The notes under the pieces: model-generated | What the model was told of the DNA's origin: nothing | The model's input: the letters and a program-made list of their open reading frames with translations, nothing else | Databases searched by the model: none | From: Clarkia xantiana subsp. parviflora | Lineage: Eukaryota; Streptophyta; Magnoliopsida; Myrtales; Onagraceae | Length of the DNA: 64,000 nt | Direction: 5' to 3' | NCBI GenBank assembly: GCA_036873135.1 | Contig: JAPTYO010000005.1 | Span: 15,602,166 to 15,666,165 of the forward strand | Position numbers and translations under genes: made by a program | Part shown: positions 20,460-30,020 of the stretch, piece after piece | How positions within the stretch are numbered: the stretch's first letter is position 1 | Layout of the letters: the number at the start of each line of letters is the position of its first letter

Positions 20460-21118
20460 ATGGGTTAAATGGTCTTTTAGTGACACAAGTCTGGCCAGTG
20501 TTGACTTTTAATATCATATGTTTTTTTTGTACGCTTTTGGTTCAAATGCTTACATTTTGAAGACTTTTGGTGCATCTGTTAGTCAACAGTTAAGTTTGAT
20601 CATTAAATACTTCTATTTTCTTCAATTTAGTCCTCCAACTTATATTCCTAACTTTTAATTTTTACAATTTAGCCCTCAAAGATTACAATCGGACCTATGT
20701 CGAAATTGACTAAGGTAGAGTCCGACCCACGGCTAGGTATGACCATGGCTAAGGTCGCTTGACCCGGGCAACCCTATCCAGGGTCAGACCCAACCGTGAT
20801 TTGGATCCTGGCTAGGTCAATTTGATACAAGGGTCTGATTGAAACCCCAATCAGATCCTTGGGTTAAATTAACCCAGCCTGGGTTCGACCCACGGCTGGG
20901 TCTAACCCTAGCTAGGGTCCGACCCACGGCTGGGTCTAACCCTGGATAGGGTAGCCCAAGTCTTGGTAACCTAGCCAGGGTCCGACCCTGCAGTGGGTCG
21001 GACTCTGTCTCGGTCAATTTCGACCTAGGTCTGATTTGTAAACTTTTGGACTAAATTGTAAAAAATTAAAAGTTAAGAATACAAATTGGATGACTAAATT
21101 GAACAAAATAAAAGTATT
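20460..21118. mobile_element. FB: long-hairpin (foldback) DNA element, left arm, loop and part of right arm
   Basis: The sequence from about 20460 to 20845 is repeated in inverted order from about 20848 to 21118 and, after the Ogr-3 insertion, from 29287 to about 29440. Examples: caatttagtcctccaactta (20620s) pairs with the complement of 21060-21100; gtcgaaattgac pairs with gtcaatttcgac; gggcaaccctatccagggt pairs with accctggatagggtagccc. The centre is near 20846 (caagggtctgatt/aatcagatccttg). Arms are about 390-425 bp, so almost the whole element is one hairpin. It has no coding capacity: a non-autonomous MITE/foldback-type DNA transposon. Superfamily is not assigned because terminal duplications could not be fixed. 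Confidence 0.8.
20870..20950 (+). repeat. Direct repeat in the FB arm
   Basis: Two copies of a unit of about 35 bp, gggtccgacccacggctggg plus tctaaccctagctag, in the GC-rich inner part of the hairpin. Confidence 0.7.
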
Positions 21119-22547
21119 TGTAAACACCTAACTTTGGACCACGCGCGACTCACGTGACGTGTGGCGCACCTAAATGAGGAAATGTCTAAATTTGGCAAGT
21201 CGCGAAGCTTCAAAAGATGCTCAGAACAATATTAGGATAGTTATATGTATTTATTGCAGTGTATATTTTCTGAATATTTGTATTAAGTATTTAGAATATT
21301 TAGAGTATATTAGGAGAATAAATCAGTGTAATTTACTGCTTAATTATACTAGATCTGAGTATTATAAATAGTGGTTAAATTTACATGTAAATGGGGAAAA
21401 AACACCATCAATAATATTACTATCAGATCTCGAAATTCGTGTAAATTTTTCCTGTAGTGTAATTTTTTTTGTTTTTTGTCTGCCCTTCTTCCCTGCAGTA
21501 CTACCCCGCCGGTGCTGCCCTGCCCGCCTCCGACCACCAGCTTCGCCGGACCACAGCAGCCACCTCACCCAGCACAGACGCGCCGCCCTGCTCAGGTTCC
21601 CGTCAGCAACCCGCCTTCCACCGGAGCTCTACCCTAGTCCTCGCCTGCCGGGACCCGCCATCTCCGACCACGGTGATTTTCTGCTGTTTGCCGCCGTCCG
21701 AAGAGCCACACCGGAGTCACCGCCGGGAACCAAACCAACCCGCTCATGTTGCCTCCGCCGTCCCAGCCGTTACAACCCCTGCTGTGTCCCACCATTGATC
21801 TGCTCAGACCGGGCCGCTGTCGGTCTTGCCGGAGCACTGCCTGTCATCGTCCGCTGCCCGCCGTCGTGGCTGCTGATGCCGTCCGCTTCCATGGCTGCTG
21901 TTGCCGTCTCCTGCAGGTGATTTTCCTTCCCTTATTTTATTTTATTTTATTTTATTTTATCTTATTTATATATTAATTAATTGATTTATTTTCTGTTTTT
22001 ATTTATTTATTATGTTACAATAACTATATGTTGATGTTAGTTTATTCATATACCAATAGTTCTAGTTTAATTACATGTTGCAACACCATTTATTTTACTA
22101 TTTTTATACATGTTATAATAGTAGACTCAATTTGACATAAATAGTTTGAATTTGATTAGTTTAGATTAATTAGATGATAAAAATTAATTATGTATATTCA
22201 TCATGTTATTTTGTATTGATTTAATTGTATATGATAATTGTTAATATTATTAGATTTTATTGTTGTGCATGCTCAAAATTGATTTATATTTAATTAATAA
22301 TTTATTTGGCAATATAAGTGAATTGAGTACCGAAAGGGCGTGGTTAAAAATTATATTTTTAATTCGTAATAGAACCCCCGAACTTGAATTTCTGAGCGTG
22401 GACCGATTTTATACCTAGGTGTTTAATTCGTTATCACTTAGGTAATTTATGATTCTAGTTAGCCTAATAATTAACTGGTGGCGACTCATTCAAAATTGCA
22501 CGTTTTCAAAACGTAATCGCCATAGGTCGGATTTTTAGGGCCTGACA
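21119..22547 (+). repeat. Ogr-3 5' LTR (1429 bp)
   Basis: tgtaaacacctaactttgg...agggcctgaca. In the first 125 aligned bases I count four mismatches to the 3' LTR. It is composite: an AT-rich start, a GC-rich block 21480-21920, a (TTTTA)n run at 21932-21960, then very AT-rich sequence. Confidence 0.93.
21480..21920. other. GC-rich block inside the Ogr-3 LTR ending in a splice-donor-like site
   Basis: About 440 bp of Pro/Ala-codon-like GC-rich sequence between AT-rich flanks, ending tcctgcag|gtgatt followed by T-rich DNA. The same block is at 28210-28640 and a diverged equivalent at 58020-58480 (minus strand, ending tgc|gtaagt). Reading frames are not conserved between copies, so it is more likely a transcribed leader exon than a coding region. 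Confidence 0.55.
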
Positions 22548-22550
22548 ATT

Positions 22551-22567
22551 TGGCGACTCTGCTGGGG
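22551..22567 (+). other. Ogr-3 primer binding site
   Basis: TGGCGACTCTGCTGGGG three bases after the LTR end. This type is usual in Ogre-like Tat elements, where it is attributed to tRNA-Arg; I rely on memory for the tRNA identity. Confidence 0.75.
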
Positions 22568-22689
22568 AAATTAGAGGGTTCAGGTTCATTATATTCGCTT
22601 ATTTGCCATGTTTTTTTTATTTAATTTAATTATTTTTTCTTGGTTAATCTAACTTTGTTCTTTTTTTTACAGGTACAAGTGTAGAATTT

Positions 22690-22930
22690 AAATTAACTTT
22701 TTCTTTTTTGTAGCATTTTTTTGAATCCGCACACACCACTTTAGTGTAATATCCAAAACGCCTAAAACCCAGGGCGACTAGGAACCCCGGAGGTTTAGTA
22801 CGGTACGACCGGAGCGGCTGGGCCGCGGGTACGGCTCGGAAAAACTCTACTCGCTTGTGAAGGTCTTATGATCTCTGTGATGGGGTGAGGAAACCTCCTT
22901 GTCGGGAACCTATCAGTGGAACCTACCTTG
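22690..22930 (+). other. Conserved leader block shared with Ogr-D
   Basis: ccaaaacgcctaaaacccag, aggaaccccgg and tgatggggtgaggaaa occur in the same order in Ogr-D (minus strand, 63690-63860). It is far better conserved than surrounding sequence and lies shortly after the PBS, where packaging or dimerisation signals are expected. Confidence 0.7.
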
Positions 22931-23029
22931 TAGAGCAAAGCCACACTTTTTTTTTACCCCCCCTCCCTAAGATGATCTATTTTTTTTGTTGTAAATGTTA
23001 TCATACGACTGTTTGTATAGCTTTTATTT

Positions 23030-24010
23030 CTCATGCATTCATCTCATTGCATTTTTAAAAAAAAAAACAAAAAAAACTTTTTCAGCTAAGTAGTTAGTCA
23101 TTTAGTTGTAGAATTTTTATTTTCAAACATGCATTTCGTATGCATTGTTTTTTTTAAAAAAACTCTTACCTGAATTTATAATTTTAACATTGCGCTTCAT
23201 ACGTATTATTTTAAAAAACCTCTTCAGGTAAGTTGTAATTTTTTAGTGCATCATACATGCGTTGTTAAAAAAACATTTTTGGAAATTTTAATTTCCCTTT
23301 AGCTATTAGAGCTTCTAATTTCGAATGTGCATTCCATATGCATCATTTCAAAAAAAATTTACCTGAATTGTTTTATTTTAATTAATGCATCCAGTATGCA
23401 TTAATTTAAAAAAACTCTTTAGATAAATCGTAAGCTCTCTTAGTTTTATGGCTCTTTGTTTAAAAAACCTTTTACCTGATTTTTTTAAAGGTGTGCATCT
23501 CATATGCATTATTTTCGAAAAAAACATTTCAGGTAAATTGTAATTTTTCTTAGTTGTAGAACTTTTATTTTTTAAGTTTGCATATTGTATTTATTTTTGT
23601 GCATCTCATATGCATTTTTTTAAAACAACTTTTCACTTCTTTTTGTTTTTTTTAATTTTGAGCAACTACGATGTATTGATTTTTTTTCCCTCATAAAAAA
23701 ACAAAAAACAAAAATTTAAGTAGTTTGTAAGTTTTCTCAACTGTACAACTTTCACCTCATGTAAATCTCATAGGCATTGTTTTAGGAAAAACATTTTTTA
23801 GATAGATTGTAAATCTCTTCTTAGTTGTTGAGCTTTTAATTCCAAATATCCATTGCATTTGCATTTCTTTTTATAAAAAAACTTTACCTGGATTTTTCAT
23901 TTTGTATATATGTATCATTCAGGTAAACTGGTTGTAAGTTGTAACTTTCTTAACAGTTGAACTTTAACTTTCGAGCATGCATGAGCATTAAAAAAAAAAA
24001 AAAACTCAAA
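23030..24010 (+). repeat. Degenerate tandem array in the Ogr-3 leader
   Basis: Repeated order of gcatctcatatgcattattt, an A-run, ttcaggtaaattgtaatttt and ttagttgtagaactttta, about nine times with indels. No ORF. Each unit holds a consensus-like caggta site, but no splice function is claimed. Confidence 0.75.
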
Positions 24011-25590
24011 GTGTCATTCATTTTTTATCCGAGGTGTATTACACTTTTTCGAAAAGATCTTCATTTCAACCTTCGAATAAGCTAGTGTTTAAAAAAAAGA
24101 GATTTGATTCTATTTTTTGAGAAAATAGTTTAACTGTGCAGTTGAGTGCGACTATTCGAGTTTAAACAAAGGACAAGAAAACCTTTTTGAGAAACCTTGT
24201 TTTGAGCATCTGCCCTGCGTTCGAGCCAGATAGTGCACTCGGCAAACTCAGATAATAAATTTTGATTCTTTCTGAAAAGTAATCAAAATTATGAAATGAA
24301 TGACATTAGAGTTTTCAAAAAATCATGCGTGATTTCTCATATTCTCTAGACTGATTTTTCATTCACTCTTTTCAGGTACCATTGGTTAAGGTATCATGTA
24401 CATATAAGCTATGCCAGCTAAATGGGGCAACCAAAAAGAACGTGCAGCCATCCAGTTGCACGAAGCACAAAGTGCGCACGCAGGATATCCAATGCTCAGG
24501 TACGATGAATTGTACTTGATTTTTTCTTAAGATTTGAGTGTCCCTACTCTTTTTATAGATCAGATGACCACTTCGACGAGGTCGCAACCACGTGAAATGT
24601 GACTGCTCCAAAGAACTTACATGTCAAAATTCCACCCACCATATGTGGAATTCAACGCGTCCCCGAACCAAGCTGTACATCTGTTTTACGGTGAGGTCTA
24701 TACCGGTCGGTGGTAACCAAGAGGCATCTCTTATTGAGATCGGTCATGTCCGCAGATGGGAAAATATCAAGAGATCATCGAGAGTCTTGTGAAGATTCAA
24801 TGTGCTGATCAATGAACATTTTAGATGTCAAGCAAAGAAAACATTATTGTTGGTGCCTTCCATCAGAGGTCCAGGGGCATTTACTTTCCGGAAGATGTTC
24901 ATGTACAAGTTGTGATTTCTAGATGGAGCAGGAAAATCAGGACATGCAGCAGGTCCAGTCGCATAGCGAGCACATTTCCCACTAGAAAAAATCCAATACC
25001 CAGGTAATAAAAGTTGTGATCATTTTTATCCCCGAAATTTGAGTTTTTCCTTAATCATTGTGCAGTTTGGATAATCATCCAAATCCAAGCCCCTGAAGAG
25101 CACATCTCGTGCGCGGCCCTTTGCTCGCCGCAAGCTGTCAAATTTATCCCAGATACCTCGGGCGATATCTATGCATTTGCCATTTGCGGACTACTGTGCC
25201 AAACTCAAAACCATCCATGTGTGTTCATCGACCAGACCATTCATCCAGCATGTGACGAGCCTAACCCGATTGGTGCTAGCAATGGGGCATCCCCAGCTAA
25301 GATTGAGCAATGGCCAGGGCACTTGAGAAGCCGATTTCCTTAACCAAGTCCAACAAAGAATACATTATTGTCTATGTCATCCGTTTGTCACAGGGTCCAT
25401 CCAGGGCGTCGACACGATCGACATATTTTAACTCAATCAACTGAGTCCTTCTCTAGAAGATGTTTTGAATTAGAAATTTCATATTTGCTACTAGGGGCAT
25501 GTACATAATTGTTGTTGATTATTTTCGTTAACAAAACAAAAAAAGCAACAAAAAAAAAAAGCAGGAAAAAAAGCAAGCAAAAAAAAAAAA
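24011..25590. other. Ogr-3 internal region without recognisable coding
   Basis: Short ORFs only (for example 24592-24792 and 24825-25007), none similar to the Gag of Ogr-D. Positionally this should be the gag region, so it is either replaced or decayed beyond recognition. An A-rich stretch (gcaaaaaa repeats) lies at 25540-25600. Confidence 0.5.
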
Positions 25591-25599
25591 GCAAAAAAA

Positions 25600-26330
25600 C
25601 TCATTTTTTTTAGGGTCACAGCCGCCCTTTAATCTGCTACAGAAAAATAAAGAGAGTGTCCATGCAAATCTTGTGAAAGCAAGAATAAATAAAAGGGTCA
25701 CAGTTTTCCCTAAATCAACTACAGATAAAAAAGGTTAAAGTCGTCCCTAAACGACTACAAAGAAAGGGCCACAACCACCCTTCAAATAGCTACAGATAAA
25801 GAGCGCTCCCGCAACATCAAAAGCGGAAAATAAGTGAAAGGGCCATAGCCACCATCCAAATGGCTACAAAATAAAAAAGGAGTGACCCTGCAAACCCTAT
25901 GAGGGCGAAAGAATAAAAAGGGCCACAGCCACCCTTAAAATGGCTACACAAAAAAGAGTGATCCCGCGAACCCGGTGAGGGTGGGAAATAAAAGAAAGGG
26001 TCACAGTCGTCCCTCTAAACGACTACAATCAAAAGAGCGCTCCCAGAACATCGATGACGGGTATTTAGTGAAAGGGCCACAACCACCCTCGAAATGGTTA
26101 CATACAAAAAGTGTTTCCCGGATCAGAGACGAGGAATGAAGGGCCACAGCCACCCTACAAATGGCTACAATCAAAAGAGCTCCCGCGACATTGAAGACGG
26201 TGAGTAAAGGGCCACAGCCACTAAACGGCTGCAAATACTCCCGCATCGAGGCGGAAAATAAAGTATGGGTCACAACCACCGTTTGATCGGCTACCAAATA
26301 AAGAGTGCTTCCGCTAGGTTGAAAACCCAA
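25600..26330 (+). repeat. Ogr-3 tandem array: gggccacagccaccc units
   Basis: About eight copies of a unit of roughly 60-110 bp: gggccacagccacccttaaa, atggctacaa, then aagagtgatcccgcgaaccc and a purine-rich tail. The reverse complement of the same array is in Ogr-D at 60010-60640. Confidence 0.88.
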
Positions 26331-26619
26331 AAGGGCGACCTAGGCAAAATCAGGAAATGAGAGGCATGGTTGCATGTTCAGAAATTGCAATCATGGCAAA
26401 AGGAGAGAAAATAAAAAATCGAGGGGCACGGTCGGAAATCTCTCAACCGGCCATGGCAAAAGGAGAGAAAAAAGAAATTCTAAAAAAAAAAAGAAGAAAA
26501 AAAGAAAAAAAAAAAAGAAGAAAGAGAAAGATATCGCTAAGTTGTCGCGTCATGCGCAATTTAGGAAAAAATTAGGGACAAGGGACAAACATTCATGCGC
26601 ATGCGTATTTTCTACGATA

Positions 26620-27165
26620 CAGCGTCTTCAAAGTCAAGCGGGACAGTTAGAGTCTGCTCCCGCAAGTCACCATTCAAGGATGAGTAGGACTGTTACAGTC
26701 TGTTCCTACGAGTCAACTTCATGACTGGCGGGACAGTTACAGTCTGCTCTCGCAAGTCACCATTCAAAGATGAGTAGGACTGTTACAGTCTGTTCCTACG
26801 AGTCATTTTCACGGCAAGCGGGACGGTTACATTCTGTTCTCGCGAGTCACCATTCAACGAAGAGTAGGACTGTTACAGTCTGTCCCTACGAGTCAACTTC
26901 ACGGCAAGCGAGACGGTTACAGTCTGCTCTCGCAGGTCACATTCCAAGGATGAGTAAGACTGTTACAGTCTGTTCCTACGAATCAACTTCAGGGCAAGCG
27001 GGACGGTTACAGTCTGCTCTCGCGAGTCACCATTCAAGGATGAGTAGGACTGTAACACTCTGTTCCTACGAGTCAAATTCACGACAAACGGGACGGTTAC
27101 AGTCTGTTCTCGCAAGTCACCACTCAAATGATGAGTAGGACTGTTACAGTCTGTTCCTACAAGTC
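26620..27165 (+). repeat. Ogr-3 90-bp tandem array
   Basis: Six units with starts near 26640, 26729, 26820, 26910, 27000 and 27090, each made of two related halves (gggacggttacagtctgctc and gtaggactgttacagtctgt). Since 90 is a multiple of three, a spurious ORF (26770-27138) stays open through it. Confidence 0.92.
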
Positions 27166-27249
27166 ACAACCGACAATCAGGATCTGAAGTTTTCCAGCTT
27201 CCTGAGAGTCAACCCCGACGAACGAAGCCTTAGTATTCAGGCTTCGCAA

Positions 27250-27710
27250 GTCATGCCGCTGGAGGCTTTTTCTTGTCGTCGCCACTGGAGGCATCATCGA
27301 TCAATATTTTACTTTACTGCACGCCACTGAGGCTTTACTTTTCCGCACGCTACTGGAGGCTTTACTTTCTGCATCGCCAACGGAGGCACTGCCAACAGGG
27401 GCACCGCTGACCGAGGCTTTACTTTTCCGCATGCCACTGGAGGCTTTACTTTCTGCACCGCCAACGGAGGCACCGCCAACAGGGGCACCGCTGACCGAGG
27501 CTTTACTTTTCCGCACGCCACTGGAGGCTTTACTTTTCCGCACTTCCAATGGAGGCACTGCCAACATGGGCAACGCCGACGGAGGTTCTACTTTCTACAT
27601 CGCCAACAGAGGCACACCGCCAATGGGGGCACCACCGCCATCAGGGGCACGCCAACGGAGGCATCGCCAACAGGGGCACCGCCGACAGAGGCTCTACTTT
27701 TTCGCATCAT
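27250..27710 (+). repeat. Ogr-3 84-bp tandem array
   Basis: Units such as ccaacggaggcaccgccaac, aggggcaccgctgaccgagg, ctttacttttccgcac; two clean units start at 27361 and 27445. The same motifs, reverse-complemented, fill 58990-59740 in Ogr-D. Confidence 0.9.
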
Positions 27711-27835
27711 CTCTAATAAGTTAGGAGCTCCTTGAAGACTCGAAGGCTCAAAAGAAAGACAGGCTTATCATCCAAAATTCGGTGTTTCCTTGTCTTTGGA
27801 CGAATCCCCTCGAACTTGTTTTACGGGAATCCGCC

Positions 27836-27850
27836 CAAAGAGGGGCAAAC
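27836..27850 (+). other. Ogr-3 polypurine tract
   Basis: aaagaggggcaaac directly before the LTR start tgtaaac. Ogr-D has aaagaggagcaagc at the same place. Confidence 0.8.
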
Positions 27851-29281
27851 TGTAAACACCTAATTTTGGACCACGCGCGACTCGCGTGACGTGTGGCGCA
27901 CCTAAATGAGGAAATGTCTAAATTTGGCAAGTCGCGAAGCTTCCAAAGATGCTCAGAGCAATATTAGGATAGTTATCTGTATTTAGTGCAGTGTATATTT
28001 TCTGAATATTTGTATTAAGTACTTAGAATATTTTGAGTATATTAGGAGAATAAATCAGTGTAATTTACTGCTTAATTATACTAGATCTAAGTGTAATAAA
28101 TAGTGGTTAAATTGACATGTAAATGGGGAAAAAACACCATCAACAATATTACAATAAGATCTTGAAATTCGTGTAAAATTGTCCTGTAGTGTAAATTTTT
28201 TTTTTTTGTGTCTGCCCTTCTTCCCTGCAGTACCGGTGCTGCCCTGCCCACCTCCGACCACCAGCTTCGCCGGACCACAGCATCCACCTTACCCAGAATA
28301 GACGCGCCGCCCTGCTCAGGTTCCCTCAGCAACCCGCCTTCTACCGGAGCTACACCCTAGTCATCGCCTGCCGGGACCCGCCATCTCCGACCACGGTGGT
28401 TTTCTGCTGTTTGCCGCCGTCCGAAGAGCCACACCGGAGTCACCGCCGGGAACCAAACCAACCTGCCCATGTTGCCTCCGCCGTCCCAGCCGTTACAACC
28501 CCTGCTGTGTCCCACCATTGATCTGCTCAGACCGTGCCGCTGTCGGTCTCGCCGGAGCACTGCCTGTCACCGTCCGCTGCCCGCCGTCGTGGCTGCTGAT
28601 GCCGTCTGCTGCCATGGCTGCTGTTGCCGTCTCCTGCAGGTGGTTTTCCTTCCCTTCTTTTTATTTTATTTTATTTTATTTTATTTTATCTTATCTTATT
28701 TATTTATTTATTAATTAATTGATTTTCTGTTTTTATTTATTTATTATGTTACAATAACTATATGTTGATGTTAGTTTATTCATATACCAATAGTTCTAGT
28801 TTAATTACATGTTGCAACACCATTTATTTTATTATTTTTATACATGTTATATTAGTAGACTCAATTTGACATAAATAGTTTGAATTTGATTAGTTTAGAT
28901 TAATTAGATGATAAAAATTAATTATGTATATTCATCGTGTTATTTTGTATTGATTTAATTGTATATGATAATTGTTAATATTATTAGATTTTATTGTTGT
29001 GCATGCTCAAAATTGATTTATATTTAATTAATAATTTAATTGGCAAATTAAGTGAATTGAGTACCGAAAGGGCGTGGTTAAAAATTATATTTTTAATTCG
29101 TAATAGAACCCCCGAATTTGAATTTCTGAGCGTGGAACGATTTTATACCTAGGTGTTTAATTCATTATCACTAAGGTAATTTATGATTCTAGTTAGCCTA
29201 ATAATTAACTGGTAGCGACTCATTCAAAATTGCGCGTTTTCAAAACGTAATCGCCATAGGTCGGATTTTTAGGGTCTGGCA
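27851..29281 (+). repeat. Ogr-3 3' LTR (1431 bp)
   Basis: tgtaaacacctaattttgg...agggtctggca, collinear with 21119-22547 including the GC-rich block (28210-28640) and the TTTTA run. Followed by gtatt, the target duplication. Confidence 0.93.
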
Positions 29282-29286
29282 GTATT

Positions 29287-29440
29287 TGACGTTGAAACTT
29301 AACTCTTAATTAACGAATGCACCAAAACCCTACAAATGCAAACAGTTGGCACCATAAGCCTAAAAAAAAAAAACATATACCACCAAAAGGCAACATTGAC
29401 TAAATATATAGCACCAAAGGCAAAATTGACTAAACATATA
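29287..29440. mobile_element. FB right arm, distal part
   Basis: The reverse complement of this segment continues the FB left arm outward: gttttggtgcattcgtta against cttttggtgcatctgtta, and tatgtttttttt. Removing Ogr-3 and one gtatt rejoins the arm. The outer end, near 29440, abuts a 5'-truncated Cop-C LTR. Confidence 0.75.
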
Positions 29441-30004
29441 GCCCATTATATGTATAGGTTACCTAAGTAAATTGGGTATTATGTCACATTAGGAAACTGG
29501 GCCAGACCCAAATCCCAATTGACATGAGTGGCCCAAAATTGGGCCTCCCTATACAACATGACCGGCCGAATTTAAGGAGGGGTAAAGTAGACTTTTGTCC
29601 ACTTTACTCCTCCTATATATATGGGGAGTTAGGGGTTTTATTAAGGTTAATCACAATTTCCTTTAAGTGGTGTTTTGAGAGAAAACCCTTCCCCCAGAAA
29701 CACCTAGATCAGCCGAACCACTACCTCATCAAGGGTGTGTCAATTTGCTTTCTAGCAAACACTCCAGAGATCTGTCCCTTGCCAAGAATCGATCAGAGGC
29801 TTTGATGTGGAGAATATACCACGTAGGGCTTCCTTCACAAGAACCCCTATGGGTGCCGACCGGCGGATCGTGAAATCCCTCCTGCGAAGATCTTGGATCT
29901 ACAGATAATTGTAGAGGTACGTGTGAATCTTCCGTTGCGTAATTTCGATTACTAGCATGTACCATGATTTAGTTTCCATAGTGATTACTCCCCGTAATCT
30001 AAAA
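29441..30004 (+). repeat. Cop-C 5' LTR, 5'-truncated
   Basis: Aligns with 57123-57616 from tagcccattatatgtatagg to taatcta(a/c)a. The first roughly 40 bases (tgtaagcatatggtgatggg...) are absent; FB sequence stands there. It contains a TATATATA box (about 29614-29622) and about 110 bp missing from the right LTR. Confidence 0.85.
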
Positions 30005-30005
30005 G

Positions 30006-30020
30006 TGGTATCAGAGCTTA
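30006..30020 (+). other. Cop-C primer binding site
   Basis: TGGTATCAGAGCTTA, the classic site complementary to initiator tRNA-Met used by plant copia elements. Confidence 0.9.

Larger units (their letters stand above)
21119..29281 (+). mobile_element. Ogr-3: non-coding Ogre/Tat-like LTR retrotransposon derivative
   Basis: LTRs are 21119-22547 and 27851-29281, TGTAAAC...CA, with a perfect 5-bp duplication gtatt at 21114-21118 and 29282-29286. The PBS is TGGCGACTCTGCTGGGG at 22551 and the polypurine tract precedes 27851. The internal 5.3 kb holds no credible ORF. It has a conserved leader block and four tandem arrays. Ogr-D on the minus strand shares the leader block and two of the arrays and still has a Gag, so Ogr-3 is a LARD-like non-autonomous relative. 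It split the right arm of FB. Confidence 0.92.

Noticed and set aside
21469..21976. Pro/Ala-rich ORFs in the Ogr-3 LTRs (also near 28469-28718)
   Set aside because: Frames shift between the two LTR copies and in Ogr-D; composition alone explains the openness.
24592..25007. Short ORFs in the middle of Ogr-3 as candidate gag
   Set aside because: No capsid or knuckle motif and no similarity to the Ogr-D Gag.
26770..27138. 122-residue ORF with 30-residue repeats
   Set aside because: It is the 90-bp non-coding array read in a frame that stays open because 90 is a multiple of three; Ogr-D has no counterpart.
30006..30020. tRNA gene candidates at primer binding sites
   Set aside because: Only 12-17 bases complementary to tRNA 3' ends; no cloverleaf can be formed.
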